The notes beneath the pieces were generated by a model. It did no database searches, was not told the origin of the DNA, and saw nothing but the letters and a program-made list of their open reading frames with translations. This document shows, one piece after another, positions 18,356 through 25,959 of a stretch of 64,000 nucleotides of DNA; the first letter of the stretch is position 1; every line of letters starts with the position of its first letter. The stretch is taken from the NCBI GenBank assembly GCA_016700075.1, contig CP065000.1:124001-188000 (forward strand), given 5' to 3'. Source of the DNA: Acidobacteriota bacterium. GTDB taxonomy: Bacteria > Acidobacteriota > Blastocatellia > Pyrinomonadales > Pyrinomonadaceae. The translations under genes and the position numbers were made by a program.

Positions 18356-18576
18356 CCGAACCTTTCGCGAATTCGCCGGTCGAGTTCCTCGATCGAAATA
18401 CCGATCTCTGGGTTCTTTTTCAATTCATCACTCCTTCTTGTTGCTTCGGCGACCCCGTCATCATCATTATCCCAGCCAGGAGACGGCAGCGAGCGAATCA
18501 ACTTTTCCGCAAGCTTTCCACGATCCGCCGCCTGAAGAGCAAGTGCGAGTTCTTCAACATCTGCAATTACTGACAT
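18343..18576 (-). CDS. Addiction-module antitoxin (partner of the broken ParE-like toxin)
   Basis: A 77-residue protein matching the 'putative addiction module component' family: a helical N-terminus LALALQAADRGKLAEKLIRS followed by LPSPGWDND and a C-terminal RSDELKKNPEIGISIEELDR. Such antitoxins wrap around ParE/RelE-type toxins through the C-terminal helix. The reading frame is intact even though the adjacent toxin has a nonsense codon. It heads a compact minus-strand run antitoxin-toxin-korA with overlapping ends. Confidence 0.82.
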   Translation of the reverse strand: MSVIADVEELALALQAADRGKLAEKLIRSLPSPGWDNDDDGVAEATRRSDELKKNPEIGISIEELDRRIRERFGWKS

Positions 18577-18596
18577 AGCAATACCTCAGAGCAAAA

Positions 18597-18956
18597 TTAT
18601 ACCACCGGCTTTCTTAAAATCTTCTCCATCTTCTTTCCCTTCGCAAGTTCGTCGATGAGCTTATCGAGCCAGCGGATCTTTTGCATCAGCGGGTCTTCGA
18701 TGTCTTCGACGCGGACGCCGCAGACGACGCCTGTGATCAATGCGACATTCGGGTTGAGCCGTGGGGCATCTTCAAAGAATTCGCGAAAGCTCACTTTATC
18801 GGCGATCACCTTCTCAAGCCCCTGGGCCGTATAACCCGTCAACCACTCGATAACCTCATGCAACTCCTCCACCGAACGCCCTTTCTTCTCCACCTTCGCC
18901 ACATAATGCGGATAAACCCCCGCAAAGCTCATCGCGAATACTCTATCGTTTGGCAT
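18597..18956 (-). CDS. DUF2200 family protein
   Basis: A 119-residue soluble protein. The segments [61 protein letters not shown] and [15 protein letters not shown] are the conserved blocks of DUF2200. The family is widespread in bacteria and has no established function that I know of. The gene lies 20 bp upstream of the antitoxin gene in the same direction. Beyond its start is a block of REP palindromes next to the RAYT gene. Confidence 0.88.
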   Translation of the reverse strand: MPNDRVFAMSFAGVYPHYVAKVEKKGRSVEELHEVIEWLTGYTAQGLEKVIADKVSFREFFEDAPRLNPNVALITGVVCGVRVEDIEDPLMQKIRWLDKLIDELAKGKKMEKILRKPVV

Positions 18957-18978
18957 TAAACCTTCCTAATTTCTTATG

Positions 18979-19058
18979 CCGCGTAGCGGTAAGATGATTT
19001 TAGCCGTGGGTTTCAACCCACGGTAGCCGAAATTAATGATCCGCGTCGCGTAGCGACG
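18979..19058. repeat. REP palindromes on the 3' side of the RAYT gene
   Basis: Three hairpins lie in 80 bp: CCGC-GTA-GCGG (18979-18989), CCGTGGG-TTTCAA-CCCACGG (19004-19023) and CGTCGC-GTA-GCGACG (19044-19058). The last ends 6 bp before the RAYT stop codon. The same two hairpin types recur on the other side of the gene. Confidence 0.85.
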
Positions 19059-19064
19059 AATGAA

Positions 19065-19517
19065 TCAATCGAACAAATAACGTTCATCGTAATCAATGCC
19101 ATGCAATTTCAATAACGAAACATATTCATCCTCAAACGTATGCCTCCGGTGATGTTCCCTTTGATTTCTGATGTATTCGATCACGCTTGGCACATTCGAT
19201 TTGCTTACCGAAAACACACCGTAGCCGTCCTGCCATGCAAACTTACGAAGATGCGAGAACTCTTCACTGATCCATCTCGACGATTCGCCCTTTAGCCATT
19301 GAACTATCTGGCTCGGGGAGAATTTTGGTTTTGCCATTATCAGGACGTGAATGTGGTTCTCGGTGCCACCGACCTGAACCGCGATGATCTCGTGATTCCT
19401 GGCGATCCCGCCGATGTAGGCCCACACGCGGCTTTCGATCTCGCGGTCAATTAGGTTTTTTCGTCCCTTTGTCGAGAAGACGATGTGGTTGAAGAGGTTT
19501 GAATACGTGTTAGCCAT
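19065..19517 (-). CDS. REP-associated tyrosine transposase (RAYT, IS200-like Y1 family)
   Basis: A 150-residue Y1 transposase. The HUH motif is seen as ENHIHVLI near residue 57, and the catalytic tyrosine candidate is in VIEYIRNQREHH near residue 120. The start is the ATG at 19517 (MANTYSNLFNHIVFSTKGRK); a longer frame reaches 19529. Proteins of this class cut and join single-stranded DNA at REP hairpins. REP-like palindromes flank the gene on both sides and there is no tnpB or terminal inverted repeat, which favours a RAYT rather than a self-mobile IS200 element. Confidence 0.9.
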   Translation of the reverse strand: MANTYSNLFNHIVFSTKGRKNLIDREIESRVWAYIGGIARNHEIIAVQVGGTENHIHVLIMAKPKFSPSQIVQWLKGESSRWISEEFSHLRKFAWQDGYGVFSVSKSNVPSVIEYIRNQREHHRRHTFEDEYVSLLKLHGIDYDERYLFD

Positions 19518-19545
19518 CAAATCTACCAAATCATCCTGTCTTCGC

Positions 19546-19744
19546 CGTATCGCGGCAGATCGAATTCAGGCGTGGGCGTTTGCCCACGGAGAAAGAAAGA
19601 ATCGAAAAACGATCTTGTCGCGTCAGCGACAATTGAATTCAGCCGGGGCGGTTTATTCAATCGTCGCTATGCGACGACGGATGTGTTTATTCGTCCTTAC
19701 CGTGGACAAACGTCCACGGCTAAATTCGATTGTCGCTCCGCGAC
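19546..19744. repeat. REP palindrome cluster on the 5' side of the RAYT gene
   Basis: Five clear hairpins alternate between two types. Type A: CGTGGGC-GTTT-GCCCACG (19571-19588) and CCGTGGAC-N4-GTCCACGG (19700-19719). Type B: TTGTCGC-GTCA-GCGACAA (19615-19632), CGTCGC-TAT-GCGACG (19662-19676) and GTCGC-TCC-GCGAC (19732-19744). Sequences GAATTCAG and AAATTCGAT recur between them. The cluster reaches to within 8 bp of the stop of the next gene. Confidence 0.85.
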
Positions 19745-19751
19745 CGGCGGC

Positions 19752-20372
19752 CTAAAACTCAGGCTTTTGTACCGTCCCACGGTAATTTTCTCCAATAAAC
19801 TCGTCCCTTTCGCACTTCGACTCGAACTTTTCAGCCTTCGACTCAGGCTTTTCGGGCTTCGATCGGAACTTTTCAGGCTTCAACTCAAACTTTTCGGCCT
19901 TCGTGAGGCACTTTCTACGCTTCGTCTCGAACCTTTTGCCCTTCGTGACGGACTGTTTGGGCTTCGTACTCAACTTAGTCGCCTTCGGACAGTACTTTTG
20001 ACTCTTTGGCCGAGTGATTCGCCAGCCAAACTCCCATGAATACCTGTACTGAACCATCTTATGCACGCTCGTTGGTTCACCATCGACCATCTTTGGAGTG
20101 AATGTAATCTTTTCTACTGCCTCGCGTGCTAACGCATCCAGATTACTAATTCGGGTGCTAAGGATCTGCGAGATTTTGCCAAGAGTCGCATCCTCTCGAA
20201 ACTCTACTCGGAATACTATTGAAGCCTGCGCGTCAAGAGTTCCGTAATTGTCGGGGAGTTTGGGCAAAGGTTGCTCTACGATACACATCTCCGATGACTG
20301 AGCCGCTGACGCGAGTGCGAAAAAACAGATTAAGGCCAACAAAATCAGGGTGTTGTATAGTTTGTTAGTCAT
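19752..20372 (-). CDS. Secreted TonB-C-like protein with basic heptapeptide-repeat tail
   Basis: The 206-residue protein has a signal peptide (NTLILLALICFFALASAAQ). Residues about 45-120 look like a TonB C-terminal-type domain, with FRVEFREDATLGKISQIL and LAREAVEKITFTPKMVDGEP. From about residue 124 the protein becomes a lysine-rich tail of nine 7-residue units of the form K-x-E-K-F-E-S, for example KAEKFES and KPEKFRS, encoded by an exact 21-bp period. The tail is degenerate toward its N-terminal side. There is no membrane anchor other than the signal peptide. The function is unknown; the tail could bind nucleic acid or anionic polymer. Confidence 0.75.
   Translation of the reverse strand: MTNKLYNTLILLALICFFALASAAQSSEMCIVEQPLPKLPDNYGTLDAQASIVFRVEFREDATLGKISQILSTRISNLDALAREAVEKITFTPKMVDGEPTSVHKMVQYRYSWEFGWRITRPKSQKYCPKATKLSTKPKQSVTKGKRFETKRRKCLTKAEKFELKPEKFRSKPEKPESKAEKFESKCERDEFIGENYRGTVQKPEF
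19815..20003. repeat. Nine-copy 21-bp repeat within the gene's 3' end
   Basis: The pentamer CTTCG (CTTCA once) recurs exactly every 21 bp at 19815, 19836, 19857, 19878, 19899, 19920, 19941, 19962 and 19983. Units near 19815-19898 are similar to one another; later ones are more diverged. The period keeps the reading frame and encodes the heptapeptide tail of the gene at 19752-20372. Confidence 0.9.
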
Positions 20373-20430
20373 CCCAACAACTCAGATGCATTGATAAGGT
20401 CACGACGACCACACCTCATTCAACGTAGAA

Positions 20431-22287
20431 CTAGACCGCACCATTTCCATTCCTTGTGATCTGGACGACGTTGCCTACGACGGTGGGGCCGTATTTGACC
20501 TCGCCGGCTTTGGTGACGTTGTACCAGAACTTTTCCATTTCCCAGGCGGCGGTGGGGCAGCGTTCGGCGCAGAGTCCGCAGTGGAGACAGACGTCTTCGT
20601 CTTTGACCATGACGCGGCCGGTTTTTAGGCCGTCGGCGACGTAGATATCTTGGGTAGCATTGAGTGCCGGGACTTTTGTTTTCTGCCGCAGTTCGGCTTC
20701 GGTGCCGTTCTGTATATCAAAAGGCGTGAAGGTGATGCAGCTCGTCGGACAGATGTCGACACACGCGTCGCACTCGATGCACTTTGGGGCTTCGAAGACG
20801 GTCTGCACGTCGCAGTTGAGGCAGCGTTTCGCTTCCTCATAGCCCGCGAGCGGGTCAAATCCAAGCTCGACTTCCCTCTTACGGTCCTTTAGCGTCAACT
20901 CTTTCGGAGCCTGCGGGACCGCAAGCCGATCGTACTCGTCGATGGTGCTGTCGTATGCCCATTCGTGAATGCCCATCTTCGTCGAGTATAGATTTGTGTG
21001 AGGCGACGGCCTGTCCGCGACGAGGTCTTTACGCTCGCACATCAGATGAATGGAAACGGCCGCCTGATGGCCGTGTGCGACCGCTGTGATGACGTTCTCC
21101 GGTCCAAACGCGGCATCGCCGCCAAACAAAACCTTTGGATGCGTTGATCTAAAGGTGACGCGGTCAACGACGGGAACTTCCCATTTATCAAATTCGATGC
21201 CGAGGTCGCGTTCGATCCAAGGGAAAGCGTTCTCCTGTCCGACCGCGATCAAAACATCGTCCGCGGGATAGAATGCGTCCGGCTCGCCGGTCGGCACGAG
21301 ACGGCGTTTGCCGTTCTCGTCAAAGACCGCCTCGACCTTTTCGAAGGTCATGCCGACGAGTTTGCCCGCCTCAATGACGAAACTCTTTGGAACGTGGTTA
21401 TCGATGATCGGGATATCCTCGTGCATCGCGTCCTCTTTTTCCCATGGCGATGCCTTCATTGATGCAAAAGGCGAGCGGACGATGACCTTCACATCTTCGC
21501 CGCCAAGTCTTCGTGCCGTGCGGCAGCAGTCCATAGCCGTATTGCCGCCGCCGAGGACGATGACCGTTTTGCCGATCTTGTCGGTGTGTTCAAATGCGAC
21601 CGACGCGAGCCAATTGATGCCGATGTGGATGTTCGCATCGCCTTCCTGACGCCCGGGCAGATCCGGCAGATCACGCCCACGCGGTGCTCCGGTCCCGACG
21701 AAAACGGCATCGTAATCCTGAGCGAGCACTTCTTTCAGCGACGAGACGTAATGCTTGAAATGCGTGTGAATTCCCAAACGCAGAATGTAATCGACCTCGT
21801 CATCGAGAACCTGTTCAGGTAAGCGAAACGCCGGGATCTGCGACCGCATAAATCCGCCTGCTTTGATCTGTTCGTCAAAGAGATGGACCTCGTAACCGAG
21901 TGGTGCCAGGTCGCGCGCGACCGTCAACGACGCAGGCCCTGCACCGATCAGGGCGATCTTCTTTCCGTTTGGCGTGAACGGGCCCTGCGGCATATACGGG
22001 ATGACGTTGTCGCGATTGTCGGCAGCAACGCGTTTCAGACGGCAGATCGCGACCGGCTCTTCGTCGATCCGCCCGCGGCGGCACGCCGGCTCGCACGGCC
22101 GATCGCAAGTTCGCCCCAAAACGCCGGGAAAAACGTTCGAGTCCCAATTGATCATATACGCTTCGGTGTACTTGCCCTCGGCGATCAATCGGATGTATTC
22201 GGGCACGGGCGTATGTGCCGGGCACGCGTATTGGCAATCAACTACCTTGTGAAAATATTCGGGGTCGGAAATGTCGGTCGGTTTCAA
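20431..22287 (-). CDS. GltD-like FAD/NAD(P) oxidoreductase with two C-terminal 4Fe-4S clusters
   Basis: The 618-residue protein begins with the GltD-type Fe-S region (CQYACPAHTPVPEYI, and CDRPCEPACRRGRIDE). It continues with an FAD-binding GAGPASLTVARDLAPLGYEV and an NAD(P)-binding VIVLGGGNTAMDCCRTARRL. Near the C-terminus are CIECDACVDICPTSC and CLHCGLCAERCPTAAW, two ferredoxin-type clusters. It would pass electrons between NAD(P)H and ferredoxin or directly to the Kor enzyme. Proteins of this layout are often encoded with korAB, and here it lies upstream of korA and korB in the same orientation, though with unrelated genes in between. Confidence 0.9.
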   Translation of the reverse strand: MKPTDISDPEYFHKVVDCQYACPAHTPVPEYIRLIAEGKYTEAYMINWDSNVFPGVLGRTCDRPCEPACRRGRIDEEPVAICRLKRVAADNRDNVIPYMPQGPFTPNGKKIALIGAGPASLTVARDLAPLGYEVHLFDEQIKAGGFMRSQIPAFRLPEQVLDDEVDYILRLGIHTHFKHYVSSLKEVLAQDYDAVFVGTGAPRGRDLPDLPGRQEGDANIHIGINWLASVAFEHTDKIGKTVIVLGGGNTAMDCCRTARRLGGEDVKVIVRSPFASMKASPWEKEDAMHEDIPIIDNHVPKSFVIEAGKLVGMTFEKVEAVFDENGKRRLVPTGEPDAFYPADDVLIAVGQENAFPWIERDLGIEFDKWEVPVVDRVTFRSTHPKVLFGGDAAFGPENVITAVAHGHQAAVSIHLMCERKDLVADRPSPHTNLYSTKMGIHEWAYDSTIDEYDRLAVPQAPKELTLKDRKREVELGFDPLAGYEEAKRCLNCDVQTVFEAPKCIECDACVDICPTSCITFTPFDIQNGTEAELRQKTKVPALNATQDIYVADGLKTGRVMVKDEDVCLHCGLCAERCPTAAWEMEKFWYNVTKAGEVKYGPTVVGNVVQITRNGNGAV

Positions 22288-22428
22288 AACGTTATCTACC
22301 TTATTTTGTCGGAGTTAGCTCAAGGCTATCTTAAATGATGTCTAACATCTTTTCTAGCAAATTCGACAGGAAAAGACTATTATTTCAATGCGAAGCAGCC
22401 GAATTCCGCGGCCGCTGAAAATTCTGCA

Positions 22429-23319
22429 ATGAAAATCATACTTTTTGCTTCGTTGGAGGCACTTCTCGGGATACCCGAGATAGCCGGATGGATATTCGTA
22501 TTTATTCTCGGCGCGTGTATCGGCAGCTTCCTTAATGTGGTCATTTACCGCATTCCGAATGAGCTTTCTCTGCTGCCGTCGTCAAAATGCCCGTCGTGCG
22601 AAAAGCCGATCCGCTTTTATCACAATATTCCGATCCTCGGCTGGCTTTTGCTGAGAGGCAAATGTGCAAATTGCGGCGGAGCGATCTCGATACGTTATCC
22701 GGCTGTCGAGCTTTTGACGGCGTTGGTCTTTTGCCTTGTCTATTGGCAGGTTGGGATCACTCCCTATTTACCTTTAGCCTTGATATTTTCTGCCGCCATC
22801 ATTGCACTAATATTCATTGATGCCGATCACATGATCCTGCCGAACGTGATCACCTATCCGATGTTCGTCATCGCGGTCATCGTTAGAATTGCTTACCCTT
22901 TGGTCTTTGAGGGCAACTACTTCTCAGACACGACGTATGCTCCGATCACTTATCTTTCTGATTGGCCGGCTTGGGCCGCAAGTCTCGCGGGTGCCTTGTT
23001 TGGAGCACTGATCGGCGGCGGATCGCTGTGGCTTGTCGGGGCCGTATGGAAACTGCTCAGAGGTGTGGAAGCAATGGGGCTCGGCGACGTAAAGCTGCTG
23101 TTCGGAATCGGAGCATTTCTAGGTTGGCGGCTCACGATCCTGACGATATTCGTCGGAGCATTCACAGGTGCCTTGGCGGGAATTGCGGTAGTAATGAAAC
23201 AAAAGGAAAAAGACCTAAAGGCTCAAATACCGTTCGGGATATTCCTAGGCATCGGGGCGATCTTTGCCATGGTCTTTGGCGAAAGAGTTATAAATTGGTA
23301 TTTGGGAATGTTCGCGTGA
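22429..23319 (+). CDS. pilD: Prepilin peptidase (type IV leader peptidase, A24)
   Basis: The 296-residue polytopic membrane protein has the N-terminal methyltransferase-type zinc region with CPSCEKPI and CANCGGAI. The two catalytic aspartates are in FIDADHMILPN near residue 126 and GLGDVKLLFG near residue 220. It cleaves and usually N-methylates type IV pilins and type II secretion pseudopilins at the inner membrane. No pilin genes are visible in this window. It starts about 140 bp from the divergent GltD-like gene and ends 2 bp before the stop of the convergent small zinc-finger gene. Confidence 0.95.
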   Translation: MKIILFASLEALLGIPEIAGWIFVFILGACIGSFLNVVIYRIPNELSLLPSSKCPSCEKPIRFYHNIPILGWLLLRGKCANCGGAISIRYPAVELLTALVFCLVYWQVGITPYLPLALIFSAAIIALIFIDADHMILPNVITYPMFVIAVIVRIAYPLVFEGNYFSDTTYAPITYLSDWPAWAASLAGALFGALIGGGSLWLVGAVWKLLRGVEAMGLGDVKLLFGIGAFLGWRLTILTIFVGAFTGALAGIAVVMKQKEKDLKAQIPFGIFLGIGAIFAMVFGERVINWYLGMFA

Positions 23320-23321
23320 CC

Positions 23322-23594
23322 TTAGGCTTTCACGCAGGCCTCCGAGCAATAATTCCGGCTGCCTTTTCGAATAACCTTAGATTCCGGTATCCAGACACCG
23401 CAGGCGACACAACTCACCAGATTGTTTGGCTCTGACGCTGTCGCCGTCTTTTTTCTCAGATCGCCGGAAGCGGATCCTGCCTCTTTAAGCAGTCGGGCAA
23501 AACCGACCATCGCCATCAGCTGCCTGCGGTATTTTATGGCGGTCAATCCCAAAAGTACTGCAATTACCGCAAATACAAGAAGGAACTCCCTCAT
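23322..23594 (-). CDS. Small membrane-anchored zinc-finger protein (PP0621-like)
   Basis: A 90-residue protein with one N-terminal membrane segment (FLLVFAVIAVLLGLTAI) and a C-terminal zinc-binding pattern CVACGVWIPES followed by YCSEACV. This combination resembles the PP0621/MYND-finger-like family. Its start overlaps the TPR gene stop by 4 nt, so the two are translationally coupled. The function is unknown; the cytoplasmic finger might dock a partner to the membrane. Confidence 0.7.
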   Translation of the reverse strand: MREFLLVFAVIAVLLGLTAIKYRRQLMAMVGFARLLKEAGSASGDLRKKTATASEPNNLVSCVACGVWIPESKVIRKGSRNYCSEACVKA

Positions 23595-24325
23595 TTAGGG
23601 GCTCCGGTCTTTGCCGAGTTGACCATTGTCGTAAGTTCAGTTACGGCGGGGCTTGTCGGATTCAATGCCCTCAATTTTTCAAGCGCCTGTTCGGCCTGTT
23701 CAATATTTTGCTGACGCAGATGGGCCTGTACTATGAATTGGAGCGATCGCTCATGAGTAGGCCTCATCTGACCGGCCTTGTTCAACTCGGCGATGGCCCT
23801 TGTGTAAACCGGAGGTTCCTGCAGATAGTAGGTTAGGCCCAGATCGGTTTGCACATCAGCATCGGAAGGCTTTAAGGCTAATGCCTGTAGATAAATAGTT
23901 CGGGCTTTCTCAAATTCGGCATTGTCCTTGCGATAAAAACCGATGTCAAAGTGCCCATTGCCCAGTGCTACGAGAACATCAAAATCTTTCGGTTCCAGTT
24001 TGGCGGCACGCTCAAGAATGCGGACAGATTCCGCGATAAGGCCGTCATCTTGCTTCATCGCCCCATAGCGATAAAGAGCTACACCAAGGTCTTTCTGAAA
24101 GGAAAACTTGTCTGCGTTCTGGTCCGCCTCGGCGATCTTGGCTCTGATCTCTTCCGGGGAAAGGTCGTCCGCACGGTTCGAATTACCGGTAATTCCGGCG
24201 GAATTAGCAGGCATCGGCCCGCCCATGGTTACAGCACTTCGGTTCATGGAATTAGCGACCATAAATCCGCCTATGAAACCTGCGAGAAGGGCGATCATCA
24301 CCAAAAGGATCGTATTTTTATCCAT
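23591..24325 (-). CDS. Membrane-anchored TPR protein
   Basis: The start is set at ATG 24325, with AGGA 9 nt upstream. The 244-residue product has one N-terminal membrane helix (TILLVMIALLAGFIGGFMVA) and tetratricopeptide repeats from about residue 75 to the end, including ALGNGHFDIGFYRKDNAEFE and LGLTYYLQEPPVYTRAIAEL. The layout resembles CcmI/NrfG-like scaffold proteins. The TPR domain would be periplasmic and bind proteins. It is coupled to the PP0621-like gene downstream. Confidence 0.85.
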   Translation of the reverse strand: MDKNTILLVMIALLAGFIGGFMVANSMNRSAVTMGGPMPANSAGITGNSNRADDLSPEEIRAKIAEADQNADKFSFQKDLGVALYRYGAMKQDDGLIAESVRILERAAKLEPKDFDVLVALGNGHFDIGFYRKDNAEFEKARTIYLQALALKPSDADVQTDLGLTYYLQEPPVYTRAIAELNKAGQMRPTHERSLQFIVQAHLRQQNIEQAEQALEKLRALNPTSPAVTELTTMVNSAKTGAPK

Positions 24326-24418
24326 CGCTTTAAATCCTATCAAAAGGATGCTGTCACAAGAAAAGCGCCGCGGACGAAACCGAAGCGCCTTTCGAAATGG
24401 GCTATGTTATGGAAATGC

Positions 24419-24688
24419 CTACTTTTTATCCGTTGTCGGCGGGATATATGGAAGGTCTTCCGCACGACGCCTGATCGGCGGATCCGTAGCTCTTCGTCGG
24501 GGGATCGCAGTTGAGTTCCGACGGTCAATACTGCCGGGAGGAAGACCCTGGCCGTGTACAGCTTCGACAAGGATCCTGGTGATCTCCTGCGACAAAGTTC
24601 TGTGTTCCGCTGCCGCTCGACGTCGGAGAGATTCTTTTAACTCATTGGGAACATAAGCTCCAATGAATACGCCTTTACGATTTGCCAT
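24419..24688 (-). CDS. Small Arc/MetJ-type DNA-binding protein
   Basis: From the ATG at 24688 the product has 89 residues. ANRKGVFIGAYVPNELKESL followed by AAEHRTLSQEITRILVEAV matches a ribbon-helix-helix fold: a short beta strand, then two helices with a Ser-Gln turn. The C-terminal third is arginine- and proline-rich (IPRRRATDPPIRRRAEDLP) and probably disordered. It is likely a small transcriptional regulator or an antitoxin without a visible toxin. It lies just downstream of the RNase P RNA gene. Confidence 0.65.
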   Translation of the reverse strand: MANRKGVFIGAYVPNELKESLRRRAAAEHRTLSQEITRILVEAVHGQGLPPGSIDRRNSTAIPRRRATDPPIRRRAEDLPYIPPTTDKK

Positions 24689-24736
24689 AAGAAAATAGAT
24701 AACTCCCGATAAAACGTATGAAAAATGCCTGTTGTG

Positions 24737-25124
24737 TGAAGCGCGTCTATAAGCCGAATCCTGTATCCCGGACAAGCCGGGACGGCGATCATTCATCTGG
24801 GCGTAACGTTACCGTCACGCTCAAGCGGCCTACCCGAAAGCGATGCGGCGTCCAAAAACGCGTTTTCAGCTGGGCTGCTGAGATTTCGCTTCCCTATTTG
24901 GCCTTGCACCACGAGGAGTTTGCCTGGCCGTCATTGTTACCAACGACGCCGGTGAGCTCTTACCTCACCGTTTCACCCATCACCCCAACGAATCAGGGCT
25001 GGTCTCTTCTCTGTTGCACTTGTCGTTCCCGAAAATTCGGGACCCGGACGTTATCCGGCTCGCTGCCCATTGGTGTTCGGACTTTCCTCCCCAATAATAT
25101 GGAGCGACCGCCCAACGCGCTTCA
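24737..25124 (-). ncRNA. rnpB: RNase P RNA, bacterial class A
   Basis: On the minus strand this 388-nt segment has the conserved blocks of RNase P RNA: GAGGAAAGTCCGAACACC near the 5' end, the ACAGAGAAGAGACC region, GGTGAAACGGTGAGGTAAGAG (18-20 nt of it invariant in the family), CAAATAGGGAAGCGA, GCCCAGATGAATGATCGCC and GATTCGGCTTATAGAC at the 3' end. The ends TGAAGCGCG and CGCGCTTCA pair as helix P1. It is the catalytic RNA that trims the 5' leaders of tRNA precursors. Confidence 0.96.
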
Positions 25125-25139
25125 CAGCAAGGCTCTGTG

Positions 25140-25168
25140 AGTATAACAAATTTGTTTTACATACAAAA
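25140..25168 (-). promoter_or_regulatory. Probable promoter of rnpB
   Basis: On the minus strand TTTTGT and TATACT are separated by 17 bp, with TATACT at 25140-25145, about 15 bp before the P1 helix. The surrounding sequence is AT-rich. The -35 match is weak. Confidence 0.45.
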
Positions 25169-25195
25169 GCCATTGTTAATTCGGCGTTACAACAA

Positions 25196-25897
25196 CTAGT
25201 TTCGGTCCCTATCGCGAAACAATTCGATCTCATCGCCCGGCAATAGCAAGAGGTCAAAAACATCTGTTCCCGAAAATGTGATCGTCAACGGTTCGCGGCC
25301 GGTCCTCAGCAATCTGGCGGACGAATAGTCTTGGAAATTCCCGACTTCGCTGGAAATAATGAAAAGGGGAACCGCGTCGCGACGCATTGCTACCTTGATC
25401 GGAGCGAAGCCTTCTTTACGTACCACAACAAACCGGCTCGAATATTCCCTGACGGTCACTTGGATCGCCGTATTTCCAAACATCGATCCTAACTCCGCTT
25501 CAACTTGTTCAGGAGTCTTGCCCGCGAGACTGACGGAGACGTCTGTTCTGCCGAATATCGAGTTGCCCTCTGCGGTGACCGTGATGTACGTTGTCCCCTG
25601 CGTGTCATCACCATTGTCGATACGGAGTACGTCATTTACTCCTATCCGATAACTGTTCGCAAGAGGATCCATCGATACCTTCGACGGGGAGATAGCGGCC
25701 ACTTGTGGAGATCGAATGGGTGAGATGCCTGCCGAAGGTGATGCGGGCCCTTTTACCATCGCAGACAAACTTGTATTCGGGCTGGGTGTAAACGGATTAT
25801 TGCCGGCTGTGGCAGAGCTGTCCTGTGCACATATACTTGACAGGCTGACCAGCACAGCTAAGGTGCTTGAACTCAGATACTTGATAGGGACGCTCAT
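25196..25897 (-). CDS. Secreted SLBB/polysaccharide-export-domain protein
   Basis: From ATG 25897 the product has 233 residues with a signal peptide (YLSSSTLAVLVSLSSICAQ). An N-terminal Ser/Pro-rich stretch is followed by YRIGVNDVLRIDNGDD, the poly-export opening, then an SLBB-like region, and an end reading LLLLPGDEIELF. It is shorter than a full Wza-type protein and lacks the second SLBB repeat. An upstream ATG at 25960 overlaps the ptsI stop (TGATG) and could be the start used through coupling, but it would put about 20 residues before the signal peptide. It is a second export-type gene, unlinked to the one at 6357-7298. Confidence 0.75.
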   Translation of the reverse strand: MSVPIKYLSSSTLAVLVSLSSICAQDSSATAGNNPFTPSPNTSLSAMVKGPASPSAGISPIRSPQVAAISPSKVSMDPLANSYRIGVNDVLRIDNGDDTQGTTYITVTAEGNSIFGRTDVSVSLAGKTPEQVEAELGSMFGNTAIQVTVREYSSRFVVVRKEGFAPIKVAMRRDAVPLFIISSEVGNFQDYSSARLLRTGREPLTITFSGTDVFDLLLLPGDEIELFRDRDRN

Positions 25898-25959
25898 TGT
25901 TCGCTGGGCCAAACGTCGCATTGACGACCGGCGTTCACCAAACAAAATGACGAAAAGCA

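Noticed and set aside
19065..19517. A complete IS200/IS605 insertion sequence
   Set aside because: No tnpB is present and the hairpins around it are multiple REP-type palindromes rather than one left and one right end.
24718..25140. Plus-strand 140-codon frame
   Set aside because: It lies exactly over the RNase P RNA gene, whose conserved blocks are clear on the other strand.
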